Shown: positions 9,312 to 20,074, numbered from the stretch's first letter. The stretch is 64,000 nt of DNA from Caulochytrium protostelioides (GCA_003615045.1 ML014183.1:24444-88443), one strand, 5' to 3'. A program made the numbers and translations. Notes: generated by a model not told the origin, from the letters alone.

Positions 9312-12029
9312 ATGCCGCCAGCCAGCTGCCGTGCCGCGCGCGGCGCAGACCGGACCGCAGGCGCCCGCGGAAACTCCGACGCTTGCCGGGGTACCCGCAT
9401 GGGCCGCTACCGCATGGACGATTTCAATCCGGATCATATCGCGCTGGCGTTGCACTCGCTCGGCGAGCCCAACACGCACATCACCGACGACGCGCGGTTC
9501 GAAAAGTTGTATACGGTGCTGGCCGCGTATCTGCAGACCGGCCGCGCCGCGCGCCGCCACGTCGCCCACGGCCTCGGCGGCGCGGCGCGCCTCGCAGACC
9601 TCCTCGACCACGACCACGCCCACGTGGCGGCCCTCAGTGCGCGTCTCCTCGCGCTGCTCGTCGTCGACGCGAACGCCGATGAGCCGCGCGACGCCGCGGA
9701 CGGCGACGCCCTGCGGACGCCGGGCCGGACCGGGACCAAGTCCCCCGCGGAGGCCGCGATCGAGCGTGATGCAGGCATGGCGCTCGTCACCTGGTGCGCC
9801 CGCGTCCTCGCCGACCGCGGCGACGTGAGCGACGCGATGCACACGCGGCGCTACGGCGCACTCGTGGCTCTCGAGCCGCTCGTCCGCGCCCGCCGCGTGG
9901 CGTTGCGGTCGGCGACGGGCGCGACGCGGCCTCCTGGGCCCGAGGCCGATGCGGCCGCGCTGTTGGCGTCGGTCTGCCGCGCCGCACTCTCGGCCGTCTC
10001 GTTCGAGGGCCTCCAGGCCGCGCAGGTGCTCGCCGCGGCGCTCGCCGCCGCCGCGTCGGCCGAGGATGGCATGGCGCTGTGGGGCTCGATCGTGGCGGCG
10101 CTCGGGCTCGACGGCCGCAGCGACGCCGACCCGTCGGCCGCGCACGCGCTGCTCCGGATCGTCGTGTCGGTCGTCGACGCCGCGGCCGCCGTCGCCGACA
10201 TGGGCGGCGAGGCGTCGTGGCCACACGTGTCTCGGATCGCACGTGCCGCCGTCCATCCGACGATCATGGCCTGGGCGTCCGCCCCGCCCTCCGCCTCGGG
10301 GCCCGACCGCCTGATCCGTGCTGAGGCTCGCGGCGTCCTTGTCCATCTCTTCACGCACCTCCCCGGCCACGTGCTCCGTCCGTGGTACACTGACGACGCG
10401 GGCGAGTCCGACTTCGACCGCGGCTTCTACCGAGCTTGGGTACAGCTGCCCGTGGCGCTGGTACCGCAGCAGAGCGGCGCCTTGTATCGTGTCGCACTCG
10501 GCTTGCAGTTGTGGAGTGTGGCCCGGCAGAGATGCAGGACCGGTATACCGGCGGCCAGCACGCCCGGCAGCCACGACCACCGCTATGATGGCGACGACGA
10601 CGACGACGACGACGACCATGACGCTAGCGTTTCGTTCTCCGCGGAGCTGGAACGTCACTGCGAGCAAGTCACGCAACGCGTCGCTGAGCCGCGTCTGCAC
10701 ACCCGCGACCTCGCGTCGCTGCTACACCTGCTAGCTGAGATGCCCACCACCGCGTATGGCGATCCATCGACTGCGACGAGGCTGGTCCAGCTCGCTGACC
10801 AGGTAGCGCGCGGCCCACAGTGGATGGCCCAACGCGTTGTCGCGACGGCCTTCGTCGACGTCCTGGTTCATCAGCTGCCCGCGGTGGCGCAGCTGTCCGA
10901 GGTGGATCTTGCGGCCATCCTCGAAGCCACCCTCGATCTCGTGCCCCACCTTGCTTCGCCGCAAGCGATCCGGCTCGTCCAGCTTATCCAGCAGCCGTGG
11001 GGCTTGGCCGCCCTCGCCCGCCACGGCCTGCTGCCGCACTGGCACGTCGTCATGGCGCCTGTCTGGGCGTTTCCGCTGACCGACGACCACGGCATCTTGG
11101 ACGGCACCGGCGTCGGAGATGAGCAGGCGCCTCTTGCCGACCCCGCGGCACGGCTCAAGTATCGTGAGCTGCAGCCCGCCGTGGTCGCGCTGATTGCCGA
11201 ATGGACGCGCCACGTGGTTGAGTCGTCCTCGTTAGCCAGCGACGCGTGGCGCGCACAGCTCGCCGCGGCATGGACGCCGCCGCTCGTGCCGCGGCTGCGC
11301 GCGATGGTGGCAGCGACCGCGGGGCGCGCCGAGACGCGTGCCGCCGCGCTGCGGGCCCTCGGCGCCCTCGCTGAAGTGGGCGCTTCGGCCGGGGCGTCCG
11401 CAATGCCGACGGCGCGGGTGGAGTCGGCCGTGCTGCAGGCCGACGCGGTCCAAGCCGCGACCGTGGATCCGGAAGCCATCGTGCGCGAAACGGCGTGGAC
11501 TGTACTGATGCGTCTGCGTGACGCGCACCCGCGCTGTGCCGACGCCCCGGTGCTGCGCGTGGCGGTCGCGCGGCTCCCGCACGAGACCGACTGGGAGACG
11601 CAAATGGCGATGCTGCGCTGCGTGGCACAGCAGCTGACGGACACTCTCGACCGTGGCGAGTCGCCGCCGTCGGCATCTTCGCCGTCGCCGTCGCCGCCGT
11701 CGCCACCGCCGTCTATGGAGGAATGGACGCCACAGCTCATCAAGGCGCTAGAACACTTATTGAAAGTCGGGAACCGCATGGTCCGCCATTCCGTCAGCGA
11801 GTTGCTAAGCACGCTGCGCCCCCGTCTGTGCCGCGAGGACCCTGCAGGTGACACAGCGTTCGCAGCATGGTTGCGTCCGCTGCCGCTCGAGACGATCGCC
11901 GCACAGTGTGCGCCGCTCGACCCAATCCACGAGGTCCTTGACCCGTCGAGTATGGATCCCGCGCCCGATGCCGCCGTGCTCGTCGAGAAACTGGGCGAGG
12001 GGCACCACTTGGGCTGCTATGATTGTTGA
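9312..12029 (+). CDS. HEAT/ARM-type helical repeat protein, possible BRAT1 relative
   Basis: Encodes about 905 aa, almost entirely alpha-helical and Ala/Leu-rich with amphipathic helix pairs of HEAT/ARM type, for example the helices around VRETAWTVLMRLRDAHP and WTPQLIKALEHLLKVG. An acidic poly-Asp stretch (GAC repeats near 10590-10620) interrupts the array. The end is distinctive: after a Pro/Ser linker and a last helical pair, the protein finishes EVLD...EKLGEGHHLGCYDC. BRAT1/CG7044 are HEAT-repeat proteins whose conserved C-terminus enters the INTS11 active site with a metal-coordinating Cys, so a BRAT1-like role is possible but not proven. Start choice: ATG 9312 has A at -3; ATGs at 9399 and 9414 (MDDFNPDHIAL) are alternatives nearer the first predicted helix. 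Confidence 0.7.
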   Translation: MPPASCRAARGADRTAGARGNSDACRGTRMGRYRMDDFNPDHIALALHSLGEPNTHITDDARFEKLYTVLAAYLQTGRAARRHVAHGLGGAARLADLLDHDHAHVAALSARLLALLVVDANADEPRDAADGDALRTPGRTGTKSPAEAAIERDAGMALVTWCARVLADRGDVSDAMHTRRYGALVALEPLVRARRVALRSATGATRPPGPEADAAALLASVCRAALSAVSFEGLQAAQVLAAALAAAASAEDGMALWGSIVAALGLDGRSDADPSAAHALLRIVVSVVDAAAAVADMGGEASWPHVSRIARAAVHPTIMAWASAPPSASGPDRLIRAEARGVLVHLFTHLPGHVLRPWYTDDAGESDFDRGFYRAWVQLPVALVPQQSGALYRVALGLQLWSVARQRCRTGIPAASTPGSHDHRYDGDDDDDDDDHDASVSFSAELERHCEQVTQRVAEPRLHTRDLASLLHLLAEMPTTAYGDPSTATRLVQLADQVARGPQWMAQRVVATAFVDVLVHQLPAVAQLSEVDLAAILEATLDLVPHLASPQAIRLVQLIQQPWGLAALARHGLLPHWHVVMAPVWAFPLTDDHGILDGTGVGDEQAPLADPAARLKYRELQPAVVALIAEWTRHVVESSSLASDAWRAQLAAAWTPPLVPRLRAMVAATAGRAETRAAALRALGALAEVGASAGASAMPTARVESAVLQADAVQAATVDPEAIVRETAWTVLMRLRDAHPRCADAPVLRVAVARLPHETDWETQMAMLRCVAQQLTDTLDRGESPPSASSPSPSPPSPPPSMEEWTPQLIKALEHLLKVGNRMVRHSVSELLSTLRPRLCREDPAGDTAFAAWLRPLPLETIAAQCAPLDPIHEVLDPSSMDPAPDAAVLVEKLGEGHHLGCYDC

Positions 12030-12124
12030 TCTGCTCCAACATCCCAGGGAACTTAACGCGGGACCCATGTCTCCATCCACGTGTCACAACACTCTTACGA
12101 GTCCATGTATAAATTAAGTAAAAC

Positions 12125-12130
12125 AATAAA
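12125..12130 (+). terminator. Candidate polyadenylation signal AATAAA
   Basis: A canonical AATAAA lies about 95 bp after the stop of the HEAT-repeat gene and only about 33 bp before the end of the convergent UTP23 gene. The two 3' ends probably abut or overlap. Confidence 0.5.
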
Positions 12131-12162
12131 GAAGAAAACAGCCAGCCGCGAAATCGCTTGGC

Positions 12163-12960
12163 TCAAGAAGCGGCAACGAGCGCCGGCGGCTCGTCTGTCG
12201 CGGCGCCCGCGCCCGTGCTGGTTCCGGCCTCGACCTCGGCCAGCGCCTTGGCCCGCCGGTACTCGGCTTGGCGGGCGGCGCGGGCCGCGGCCTTCTCGTC
12301 GGCCTTCTCCTTCGCCCGCAGCAGCGCGGCCGCATGCTTGGCGCGGTTCTCCTCCTTTTTCTGGAGGTTTTTCTGGCGGTTCTCATACTCTTTCGCAAGT
12401 CGGGCGCGCTTGTCGGTTTCCTCCGAGGCACGCTTGATCGAGGATTCGAACATGAGCGGCATGCCGACCAGGTCCTCCTTGGCGCCCGCGGCGGTCAGCG
12501 TCTGCCGCGAGACGGGCTCCATGATGAGCACAGTGCGCTTAAAGTGGAAGAGCGGTGTGCCGACGACATCACGCATGCGCTTACGGAGCTCGTTGTCCTG
12601 GGACGCGACGCAGTAGTGGAAGGTGTTAACGGGCCCGATCGTCGTCTCGATGCACCGCGCAGCGGGCACCGGGTGGCGTTGATGCAAGCAGCCGCGGACT
12701 TCGAAGCACTTGGCGGCAGTGTACGCCGCGACAAACGGTTTGCCGAGGGCCTGGAGTTCGTTCAGCACGCAGCTCGTGACCATCGGGCGCACCTCGGCCG
12801 ACACGGTGTCCTTCAGGGCTTCCTGAATGCGCACCTTCTGCTTGACGGCCTGGTGGATAAAGTTGCCGTCGAGCAAGATCTGGTATGGTGCGCGGAACTT
12901 GAAGGCCACATTATACAAGCGCAGCGCGCGCTTGTACGACTTTTCGCGCTTTGAGCGCAT
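12163..12960 (-). CDS. UTP23: rRNA-processing protein Utp23 (PIN-domain SSU processome factor)
   Basis: Encodes about 265 aa. Starts MRSKREKSYKRALRLYNVAF and continues with a PIN-like domain (PYQILLDGNFIHQAVKQKV, then VMTSCVLNELQALG-like helices), both hallmarks of the Fcf1/Utp23 family. A Cys/His cluster follows at about residues 87-125 (CFEVRGCLHQRH...C...FHYC), which matches the zinc-binding CCHC element that separates Utp23 from Fcf1. The C-terminal third is a highly charged Lys/Arg/Glu/Ala helix, then a short Thr/Ala tail. Utp23 acts in the nucleolus in early 18S rRNA maturation with snR30. The frame extends upstream to a TTG; ATG at 12958-12960 is chosen because orthologues begin with this basic motif. 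Convergent with the HEAT gene, divergent from CSL4. Confidence 0.92.
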   Translation of the reverse strand: MRSKREKSYKRALRLYNVAFKFRAPYQILLDGNFIHQAVKQKVRIQEALKDTVSAEVRPMVTSCVLNELQALGKPFVAAYTAAKCFEVRGCLHQRHPVPAARCIETTIGPVNTFHYCVASQDNELRKRMRDVVGTPLFHFKRTVLIMEPVSRQTLTAAGAKEDLVGMPLMFESSIKRASEETDKRARLAKEYENRQKNLQKKEENRAKHAAALLRAKEKADEKAAARAARQAEYRRAKALAEVEAGTSTGAGAATDEPPALVAAS

Positions 12961-14350
12961 CCTGGCGACAGCAGGGGACGGGTCCGCAACGGGCGGCGGC
13001 GGAGTAAAGGCGGCTCGGGGTCCGACCAATCAGGAGGGGATCAGGTCACCCACCGTGATAGCGACGGTTGGATTTCAGCCCAAAAGGCCGCTCCGAGTGG
13101 CCGGATGCTCAAAAGGGAGGGTATCGAGGTAGCGTGGCGATGGGAAGGTCGCGCTTCAGTCACGAGGCTGGAGTATCGAGGATCCAGCGGAAAACGCCGC
13201 TTTTCGTTGCCAATGGGCGGCAAATGGCAGGGTGGGGGCTGGAGCGGAGTTAGCGTGCTTGTTCAGAGTCAGAGCCACGAGCAACGACGTTATCAGCGAG
13301 TCTATCAAGTGTTCCGTTGCGTCGCTAGCTTGAAGCGAGGCAAGCGTTCAGCGGCGTGTGAGCAGGTTCATCCGACCTTGCGCCGTTGCGCTTTGACCGA
13401 GAGATATCGAGCCGTGCGGAAGGGCGGCAGCGCCACACTGCGGCGGAGTTGAGCGCCGTCGGGCGGAGGGCCGGGCGAGGCCCGTGAGAACGAGGCTTGG
13501 CCCTGGCCTTCGTCAGGGCGATCCCTGGGAGCAGGATATATTTTTGGTGCGGCGACGTTATCCAAGACCGTCGAAGCCAATCCATAGACACGATCGTCGC
13601 CAGTACAAACTCGAAAAGATGGAGGACGTCAGTCGACGCTAAGTATGCAGAACATCATGACAAAAATCCCGTCGGCGATGGCTGAGGCTGGCCTATCGCT
13701 TGCTTGCCTCATGCTCATCGTGCAACGCGATCGAGGCGTCTCATGACCCATGACCAAGGGGACCGCGTAGACTTATCCATGTGGACGCATGAGGATCCAC
13801 ATCCAGATCTGCTGCTGCTGCTGCTGCTGATGTGCTATGCCGGTACCCCTGTAGCTTCTGAGGGTATCCCGTCGGATGCTGTGCTTGTCTGGTCACCGCG
13901 TCGGTGGGGCCCGTCCATCGCGTGCACCCCCGGACAGGCGTGTGGCGCAGCGGCCGCTCTTTCCTTGCTTGTCGGAGTTCGTTTTGCCTCGGTCGAAAGC
14001 CATGCGCGATGCGGTACTGTTCCGATTGTGATGTCGTCAGCCAACGCTGCTCCTCGTGCGTCGAAGGCAACGACGAAGCGACCCTTGCCACGTGGTCCAC
14101 GTCTATCTCCTTCCCATGATCCGTCACATCACAGCTCCGTCACACGCTGCTGGCCATCGCTGGTCGACCCTTGTCTCGCATTGCATTGCGCCACATCACA
14201 TCGCATTGCGCCATAGCGCATCATATCACACCGTAACACATTATACCGGCCCTACCTTGTGTCAGGAGGTGTCACCCGCGCGTCTGAACACGGCTGAGTT
14301 CCCTACGCCTACGCGCACCCACACCCACGCACCTCCCGCGCACCTCCGGG
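12961..14350. other. Divergent promoter region between UTP23 and CSL4
   Basis: About 1.4 kb with no recognisable gene. A (CTG)7-like run occurs near 13809-13830. At 14165-14245 there is an imperfect CATTGCGCCACATCACATCGCATTGCG tract ending about 105 bp before the CSL4 start, similar to tracts upstream of other genes here. Short open frames in this interval are not protein-like. Confidence 0.5.
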
Positions 14351-14944
14351 ATGGACGAGATGGTGGTTCCGGGCCACCGGCTCGGCCTTGCGAGCCAGCT
14401 GCTCGCCGGCCCCGGCACGTACATCGAGCACGGGTACGTGCTGGCGGCGGTCGCGGGCCAGAAGCAGCTGGCCGCGCCGACGCCCGCGAGCCAGGGCCGA
14501 CGCGCCGTTCGCGTGCAGCGCCACAAGCAGGCGCCGCCGGTGCCGCGCATGCACTCGGTCGTGCTCGCCAAGGTGCTGCGCGTGACGCCGCGTGTCGCGA
14601 CCGTCGCGATCCAGGTCGTCGACGGCGCGCCGTGCCCCGACCCGGGAGCCGTCGGCGAGTTCATGGGTCATATCCGCGCCCAGGACGTCCGCGCCACCGA
14701 CCGCGACAGCGTCGTCATGTACGACTGCTTTGCCCCGGGCGACCTGGTACGCTGCACCGTCGTCTCCCTCGGCGACGTCCGCAACTACTTCCTCTCCTGC
14801 GCGCGCAACGGCCTCGGCGTCATCCTTGCCAAGAGCGCTGCCGCCCCCGATACCTTGCTCGTGCCCATCTCCTGGACCCAGATGCGATGCCCCAAGACGG
14901 GCACGATCGAGCTCCGCAAGGTGGCGCAGCCCAGCGAGACCTAA
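14351..14944 (+). CDS. CSL4: RNA exosome cap subunit Csl4 (EXOSC1)
   Basis: Encodes 197 aa, the usual family length. The N-terminal ECR1-type beta domain reads VVPGHRLG...GPGTYIEHGYVLAAVAG (residues about 5-40). It is followed by an S1-type RNA-binding domain at about 65-150 with VVLAKVLRV, GHIRAQDVRATDRDSV and FAPGDLVRCTVVSLGD. The C-terminal part, VPISWTQMRCPKTGTIELRKVA, matches the conserved Csl4 end, including the CPKT remnant of the zinc ribbon. Csl4 caps the nuclear and cytoplasmic exosome ring and helps recruit the cofactors needed for 3'-5' RNA decay. ATG 14351 matches the start of orthologues. Convergent with the PAQR gene, about 270 bp away. Confidence 0.95.
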   Translation: MDEMVVPGHRLGLASQLLAGPGTYIEHGYVLAAVAGQKQLAAPTPASQGRRAVRVQRHKQAPPVPRMHSVVLAKVLRVTPRVATVAIQVVDGAPCPDPGAVGEFMGHIRAQDVRATDRDSVVMYDCFAPGDLVRCTVVSLGDVRNYFLSCARNGLGVILAKSAAAPDTLLVPISWTQMRCPKTGTIELRKVAQPSET

Positions 14945-15213
14945 CCGTGGTCGCTCGTTCCGACCTGTCCGTGGCGTGGCGGCTCGACGGCGCCCACCTC
15001 TCCTCTCATCCTGTAAATAGCCCGATGCTTTCCGATGGTCGCTTCAGGTTCGCCAGCTCCGCGCTGGCGGACGATGATCACAGGAATGATGAAACGCATC
15101 ATGACACGTAGTAATAAGAATAATATAAGAAGAAGCGACTCGACTCCGGACATCTCTCCGCGGCTGAGGGGGCATCGGACCCGGCACTCGAATCCGACGC
15201 CGCCCAGCGCTCG

Positions 15214-17268
15214 CTAGGACGCCACGAGAGCGAGAGCGCCCAGGCCAGTGGTGCGCCACTGCGCGGCGCCCAGGAGAGCGTGCCAATGCGAGTAGGCGGC
15301 GATCGAGACAAATATGTGCCAGATCGTGTGGCTGTGGCCGAGGTAGTCGAAGGCCCCCGGCTTCATACGCTCCGGGAACTGGGCCATGTAGATAAAGGCG
15401 CCGAACAGGTAGAACAGGACCATCAGGATAAGTCCCGGCATAAAAAAGTTCTGCGTGGGCGATGGCAATGCCGCGTGGTGGAAGCCGCTGAGGATGAGGT
15501 AGTGCAGGAACGGGCCCGAGGAGAGGCATCCCGAAATGATATAGGACCAGGTGCGGAGCTTGCGGAAGTGCGGAGCGGACCAGATGGGGAAGAGCGGGCC
15601 AAAGATGCCGGTCGTGTTGACGCACGCGAGCACCACGGTCCACGAGTTGCGGGCCACCGGCATATCATAGAAGATGAAATACGAGATGGTGGCCGACGTG
15701 CCGAGAATCAATGCCGAGATCCCGGAAAAGTCGAGGCACCCATAAAAGACGTGGGCGTTGTGGCTCTGGCACATATGCAGGTGGAACAGGGAGCTGCAAA
15801 TAAACGTCATGCTCGCGCATAGCAAGAAGCCCGTGAGCACGAGTCGGTCCGCGAACTGCAGATAGGTGTAGGCACTGCTGGTGGTGAGCGAGGTCAAGTA
15901 CGGGGTGGGGTCAAAGCCAGCCTGGAACTGGCCGGCAATCACGTGGCCGAGCTGGCCCAGGTTGCCCCAGAGCGTGGGCTCGGTCGACGGCAGCCACAGC
16001 GTCAGAGCGAGACCGAGCGCGAACAAGCACGAGAGCACGTGGGTCCAAATATCGAAGGTCTCGTTGTGCATGTGGAACAGCGAGGCCCACGAGCGTTTCG
16101 AGGAGTAGTAGGCGCGGTAGCCGGAGAGGATATGGGTATTGTCTTGCAGGTGGCGCGGCACATGCTCGATCTCCAGCACGGGGCAATAGCCCCCCTGCCA
16201 CCAGAAGAGGTGGTGGGTCGCGTGGTGGTGCGTGCGACGCCAGTACGCATCGCGCTCGTGGTCCGATGCAAACACCGCATGGTAGTCCTTGGTCTCGGTC
16301 TCCAGCAGGCAGCACGTCTCCAGGTCGTGCTCGCCGGTCGCGCGGTTGTAGCGGTCCTGCAGCACGACCTTGGCGGTCGTCGCCGTCTGATGCACGCTGA
16401 GCTCGGTCTCGGAGCCCTCGGCGCTGGCGCCGCTGAGCGTCGCGTCCGAGTCGGCCGCCGACGCCAGCGGGTGCCGCCGCGAGAGCTCCGCCGTGCACGT
16501 CGAGACGGCGCGGCGGCTCGTCACCGACGTCACGGTCACCGGCCCGCGGCGCGTCGTCGACACGTCCGTGGCCGACGTCGTCGCCGACGTGGTCGTCGCC
16601 GTGACCGTGGTCGCCGTCGCGTGCTCGCGCGTCGTGGTCGGCACGCTGTCCCGGCGCTCGCGCAGCCACGAGAGCGCGGAAGCCGCGGCCATGAGCGCGC
16701 GGTCGGGCCGCGGCGACGCCGGCAGGGAGAACACGGACGCGGCGGACAGCGGCGTCCACGCGCCAGCGTGTAGCGCGGGACGCGGGGTATCATCGGCCGC
16801 CGTGGCGGCCGTCGCGTCGCCGGCGTCGGCGGCGCCGGGCATGAGGAGCCCGAGGTTGGGCAAGAACATCTCGATCTGCTGCTGCGTGGAGGCCTTGAGG
16901 TGGGCGGAGGCATCCAAAACATCGCTGAGGGTGGCCGGGATCTGGCGGCGGAGGTGCTCGGCGGCGGCGGCGGCCTTCTTGGAGGCGTCCTCGCGCGCGC
17001 TGCGCAGCGCCGAAAAGGTGCCGGACGGCAGCGATGCACGGCGCAGGTGCTGCGACGCCGCCGAGTAGGCCGACGCGACGTGGCGGCGGCCGCCGGGCGA
17101 GCAGAGGTACGTGAAGTCGGCGTGGGCGGCCGCATCGACGCCCGAGAGCGCGCCGCGCGCTGCGTCGCCGCCGGCGGGGATGGCGATGGCGCGCGCCGTG
17201 GCGAGGCTGGTCAAGCTCGTGGTGGCCGCGGCGGCCGTGCCGCGGTCCGGCTCACCCGCCGTCGCCAT
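15214..17268 (-). CDS. PAQR-family (adiponectin receptor / Izh-type) membrane protein
   Basis: Encodes 684 aa. The C-terminal ~380 residues form a seven-TM PAQR domain. It opens with DNTHILSGYR and HNETFDIWTHVL. Candidate metal ligands are the His in SSLFHLHMCQSH, Asp in GCLDFSGIS, and the pair in GHSHTIWHIFV. The N-terminal ~300 residues are a soluble Ala/Ser/Thr-rich extension with helical patches, as in yeast Izh3, which also carries a long N-terminus. PAQR proteins are membrane receptors or hydrolases; fungal Izh proteins affect zinc and sterol homeostasis. The segment CCLLETETKDYHAVFASD just before the membrane domain appears folded and may be conserved. ATG at 17266-17268 is the only good start. 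Confidence 0.9.
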   Translation of the reverse strand: MATAGEPDRGTAAAATTSLTSLATARAIAIPAGGDAARGALSGVDAAAHADFTYLCSPGGRRHVASAYSAASQHLRRASLPSGTFSALRSAREDASKKAAAAAEHLRRQIPATLSDVLDASAHLKASTQQQIEMFLPNLGLLMPGAADAGDATAATAADDTPRPALHAGAWTPLSAASVFSLPASPRPDRALMAAASALSWLRERRDSVPTTTREHATATTVTATTTSATTSATDVSTTRRGPVTVTSVTSRRAVSTCTAELSRRHPLASAADSDATLSGASAEGSETELSVHQTATTAKVVLQDRYNRATGEHDLETCCLLETETKDYHAVFASDHERDAYWRRTHHHATHHLFWWQGGYCPVLEIEHVPRHLQDNTHILSGYRAYYSSKRSWASLFHMHNETFDIWTHVLSCLFALGLALTLWLPSTEPTLWGNLGQLGHVIAGQFQAGFDPTPYLTSLTTSSAYTYLQFADRLVLTGFLLCASMTFICSSLFHLHMCQSHNAHVFYGCLDFSGISALILGTSATISYFIFYDMPVARNSWTVVLACVNTTGIFGPLFPIWSAPHFRKLRTWSYIISGCLSSGPFLHYLILSGFHHAALPSPTQNFFMPGLILMVLFYLFGAFIYMAQFPERMKPGAFDYLGHSHTIWHIFVSIAAYSHWHALLGAAQWRTTGLGALALVAS

Positions 17269-19221
17269 GCTGCCTGCTGAAAAACGCGGTTCGGGTCAGA
17301 TGCCCGCGGGCAGATGCGAACGACGATGCACGAGTCGAGGCCGCAGCGGTGCGAGGGCGAGGGCACAGCCAGCGGGCGCGATCGGCGCGGCGTGTGTGAC
17401 GGACGGATGTGGCGGAGGCGTCGCGTGAATGCGGGGCGACGGGTGGGAGGCCAGGCGTCGGCGATTCGTCCGTGTTGCGCGCGTGACGGACCACTCTCGC
17501 GCAGGCTGTCGATCGAGGAAAGGCAGGCGGCGCGGCGACGGCCATGCCGGACATCATGCCATTTAAGCCGCCACGATCCGGGAGGATCGGAGGACCGCCA
17601 CCATCATTGAACACCGGTGCCGCAGAAGACAAAACCGTGAGTATGCTGAGTGCGGACCGAACGCATGGTCTGGCCCGGTGCTTTGCAGGGCACGGCCGCG
17701 ACGAGCTGTGAGGTGCGGGCGCCGGCACGAGGACGGCCGCGCCCGTGGCGACACTGGGCGCGGCGCGGGGTGTGGAGTCGTCTGCGGAACGGCCGGGGAG
17801 AGGCCGATGAGTGGTCAGCGCATGGCGCCCGCGGTCGGAAAATTCCGTACGAGAAGCGCCGTCGCGGTCGCCTTCGCGTCGGGGCAACGGCGCCGTCGCG
17901 GTCGTCCCCACGGCCCCGGCCACCCGAGCGGCGGCCATGCCGAGCGGCGGCGTTAGCGGCGGCGGCGTTGCCCCGATGAGACGCGGTGCCAAGGAGCGGC
18001 CTCCTGCGGCGACGGCCGACACGCGCCAACGCCCCGGGGTGCGCTGCCAGGGCGGCGTCCGCGACGGGAGGCCACGGCGCTGACAAGCGGCGGCCGGTGA
18101 GCCGCGCCCGTGCCGCTGGGTCGGAAGCCGGCGCCCACCGTGGCCTCCGGCGCCCTGCCTCGTCTTGCCGGGATGGACGAGCCGCGGCGACGCTGGAGCC
18201 GACCCGCTGGAGGGCGTTGCGCCGACGGGAGGCGAGCGCCGAGCCGCCGCTCGCCGCCGCCGACCCGGCCCGCAGGACCCTCCAGCGGGTGCGGCGGGCA
18301 TGCGGACACGCGGTCGACCCCGACGACGGAACCCCGCCGCGGCCGAGTGACACGGGCACGCCGAGGCCGAGCGGCACGCTTCAGGACACCCATACCGACA
18401 GGTGCAGTCCCCACGCGGTCTTTTTCTTTTCGCCGTCTTGTGTCCCATTTCCGAGGGAGGAAGGATCGACGCGGCGGTGGGCGGCGGCTTGGGCGGGCAG
18501 CCCGAGGACGTTCATGAACGGAAAGACGGTGCAAGGCGCCGAGGGCCGTCGAGCCCGGGCCGAGAGGGGAGCGGGGCTTACCGGATCAAGCAAGGCGGCC
18601 GGGAGGATGGCGGGCGTTGCGCAGGTGCCGAAAGGATCGCGCGGCGCTGTCGAGGAGCGGCGGCGACGCCCGTCACGTGGTGCGCTGTCGGGAACGGGAG
18701 GCTCAGGCAAGGGGGTCGGAAGCGGCTTCGGATGCCGTGCCGAAGATCGCCAGGAACAGCTTCAAGAGCGCCAAGCCAAGGGAGTGGCAGACAGCGCTCC
18801 TGGGTTCCCCATCGATGCCTGTCTCCATGGATCATTGCCATGAGCTCGTTTTTGTCGATGAGCGAGGGCCCTTCAAAAAAGGCGATGAACCGATACCGAT
18901 GCGGCTGAGGAGTCTCGGATGCTGATGCTGGACTTTCGAGCATCGAGCATCGACCCTCGTCTCGGTCTCGGTCGCCCCGGCCGGGCCGTGCCGCCGGGAC
19001 AGCGGCCAGCACCCGGACGGGACTGACTCACGCCCTGCCTCGTCCGAGCCCAGGATCGCCGACGGCGGCGGCCTCGCCGTCGGGAGGAGTCGGTCGGACC
19101 CGTCGGCCCAGGGCCGCCAGGGACCACGGCCGGCGGGCGGGCGTTGCCGGTGGTCGCGTTGCCGGAGGCGCAGCTGCAGGCGGCGATACCGAGGACGAGC
19201 ATCCGCCCGCCGCCGTCGCCG

Positions 19222-19253
<32 letters not shown>

Positions 19254-20074
19254 GCCGCCGCCGCCAAGGAAAAAAAAAAAGGCGGACCGAGCGTCCGCCG
19301 CCGCGTGGACGAGCCGAGGGGGGCCGCGGGCGCGCCCCGGGGGCGCCGGTGCCGGCGCCGACGTCGATGCCCGCGTGGCCGGCGGGCCTCCGGGTCGGGG
19401 TGATGGTATGATGTGTCGGAGGGAGCGGCAGGGATCGGCCGCGGCAGCCGCTCCATCGCCGATCGGGATGCATCGGCATTTCCATGGCGACAAGAGAAAA
19501 AAACAACAAAACTGCTACGGAGACGATAGGGCGTCGATGTGGAGATGTCGGTCGATCCAGGCGGTGGTCGGCGATATGGACGAGGCGCGGGCATCGGCAT
19601 GCCCGCCCGGAGGATGGCCGCGGCGGGGTCTGCGCTCGCGACGTGGCGGGAGGGATCGGATGGGGCACATCCGAGGGGTACGGCTCCAAGCTCGAGAGAG
19701 AAAAGACAGACAACAGATCAGGCCATCGCCAAACAATCCTCAAAACGCGGAGGCGACACCGAGCATCGTGGGGTATATTACAGAGTGCGTCGCCCTCAAC
19801 ACATCGAATCGCCTACCACAGCACCCAAGAAAAAGGTGGCGCCACTATCGATGGAAGATGGATGAGTTGCTCATGGGCGACGCATCATTATCAGCACGGT
19901 CGCGTCACCCCGCGAAGGGCCCGCCGTCGCTTGATGGGGGCGAAGGGGCCCCGGGCGGGAGCGCTCTGTCGACGTCTGGTGTTATGGATACATGGACATG
20001 GATGATATAAACCTCGCGTCGGACTTGCGTCTGCGGTGGAGGCAGACCTCGCTGGGGCCCTCGCCGGGGCCCTG
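17269..20074. other. Long gene-free interval upstream of the PAQR gene
   Basis: About 2.8 kb with no frame resembling a protein. Open frames on both strands are Arg/Pro/Gly-rich and overlap each other. A CCGCCG/GTCGCC tract followed by an A-run lies near 19200-19280. It holds the PAQR promoter (right of 17268) and the 3' flank of the quinolinate phosphoribosyltransferase gene (left of 20075). A spliced or lineage-specific gene cannot be excluded. Confidence 0.4.
19200..19280. repeat. (CCG)n / (GTCGCC)n microsatellite plus A10 run
   Basis: Trinucleotide GCC/GTC repeats grade into pure CCG repeats and end in AAGG followed by about ten A residues. Noncoding position. Confidence 0.8.

Noticed and set aside
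17252-18534. Arg/Pro/Gly-rich open frames of 190-400 residues on both strands
   Set aside because: Mutually overlapping, no family resemblance, typical of GC-rich noncoding DNA with few stop codons.
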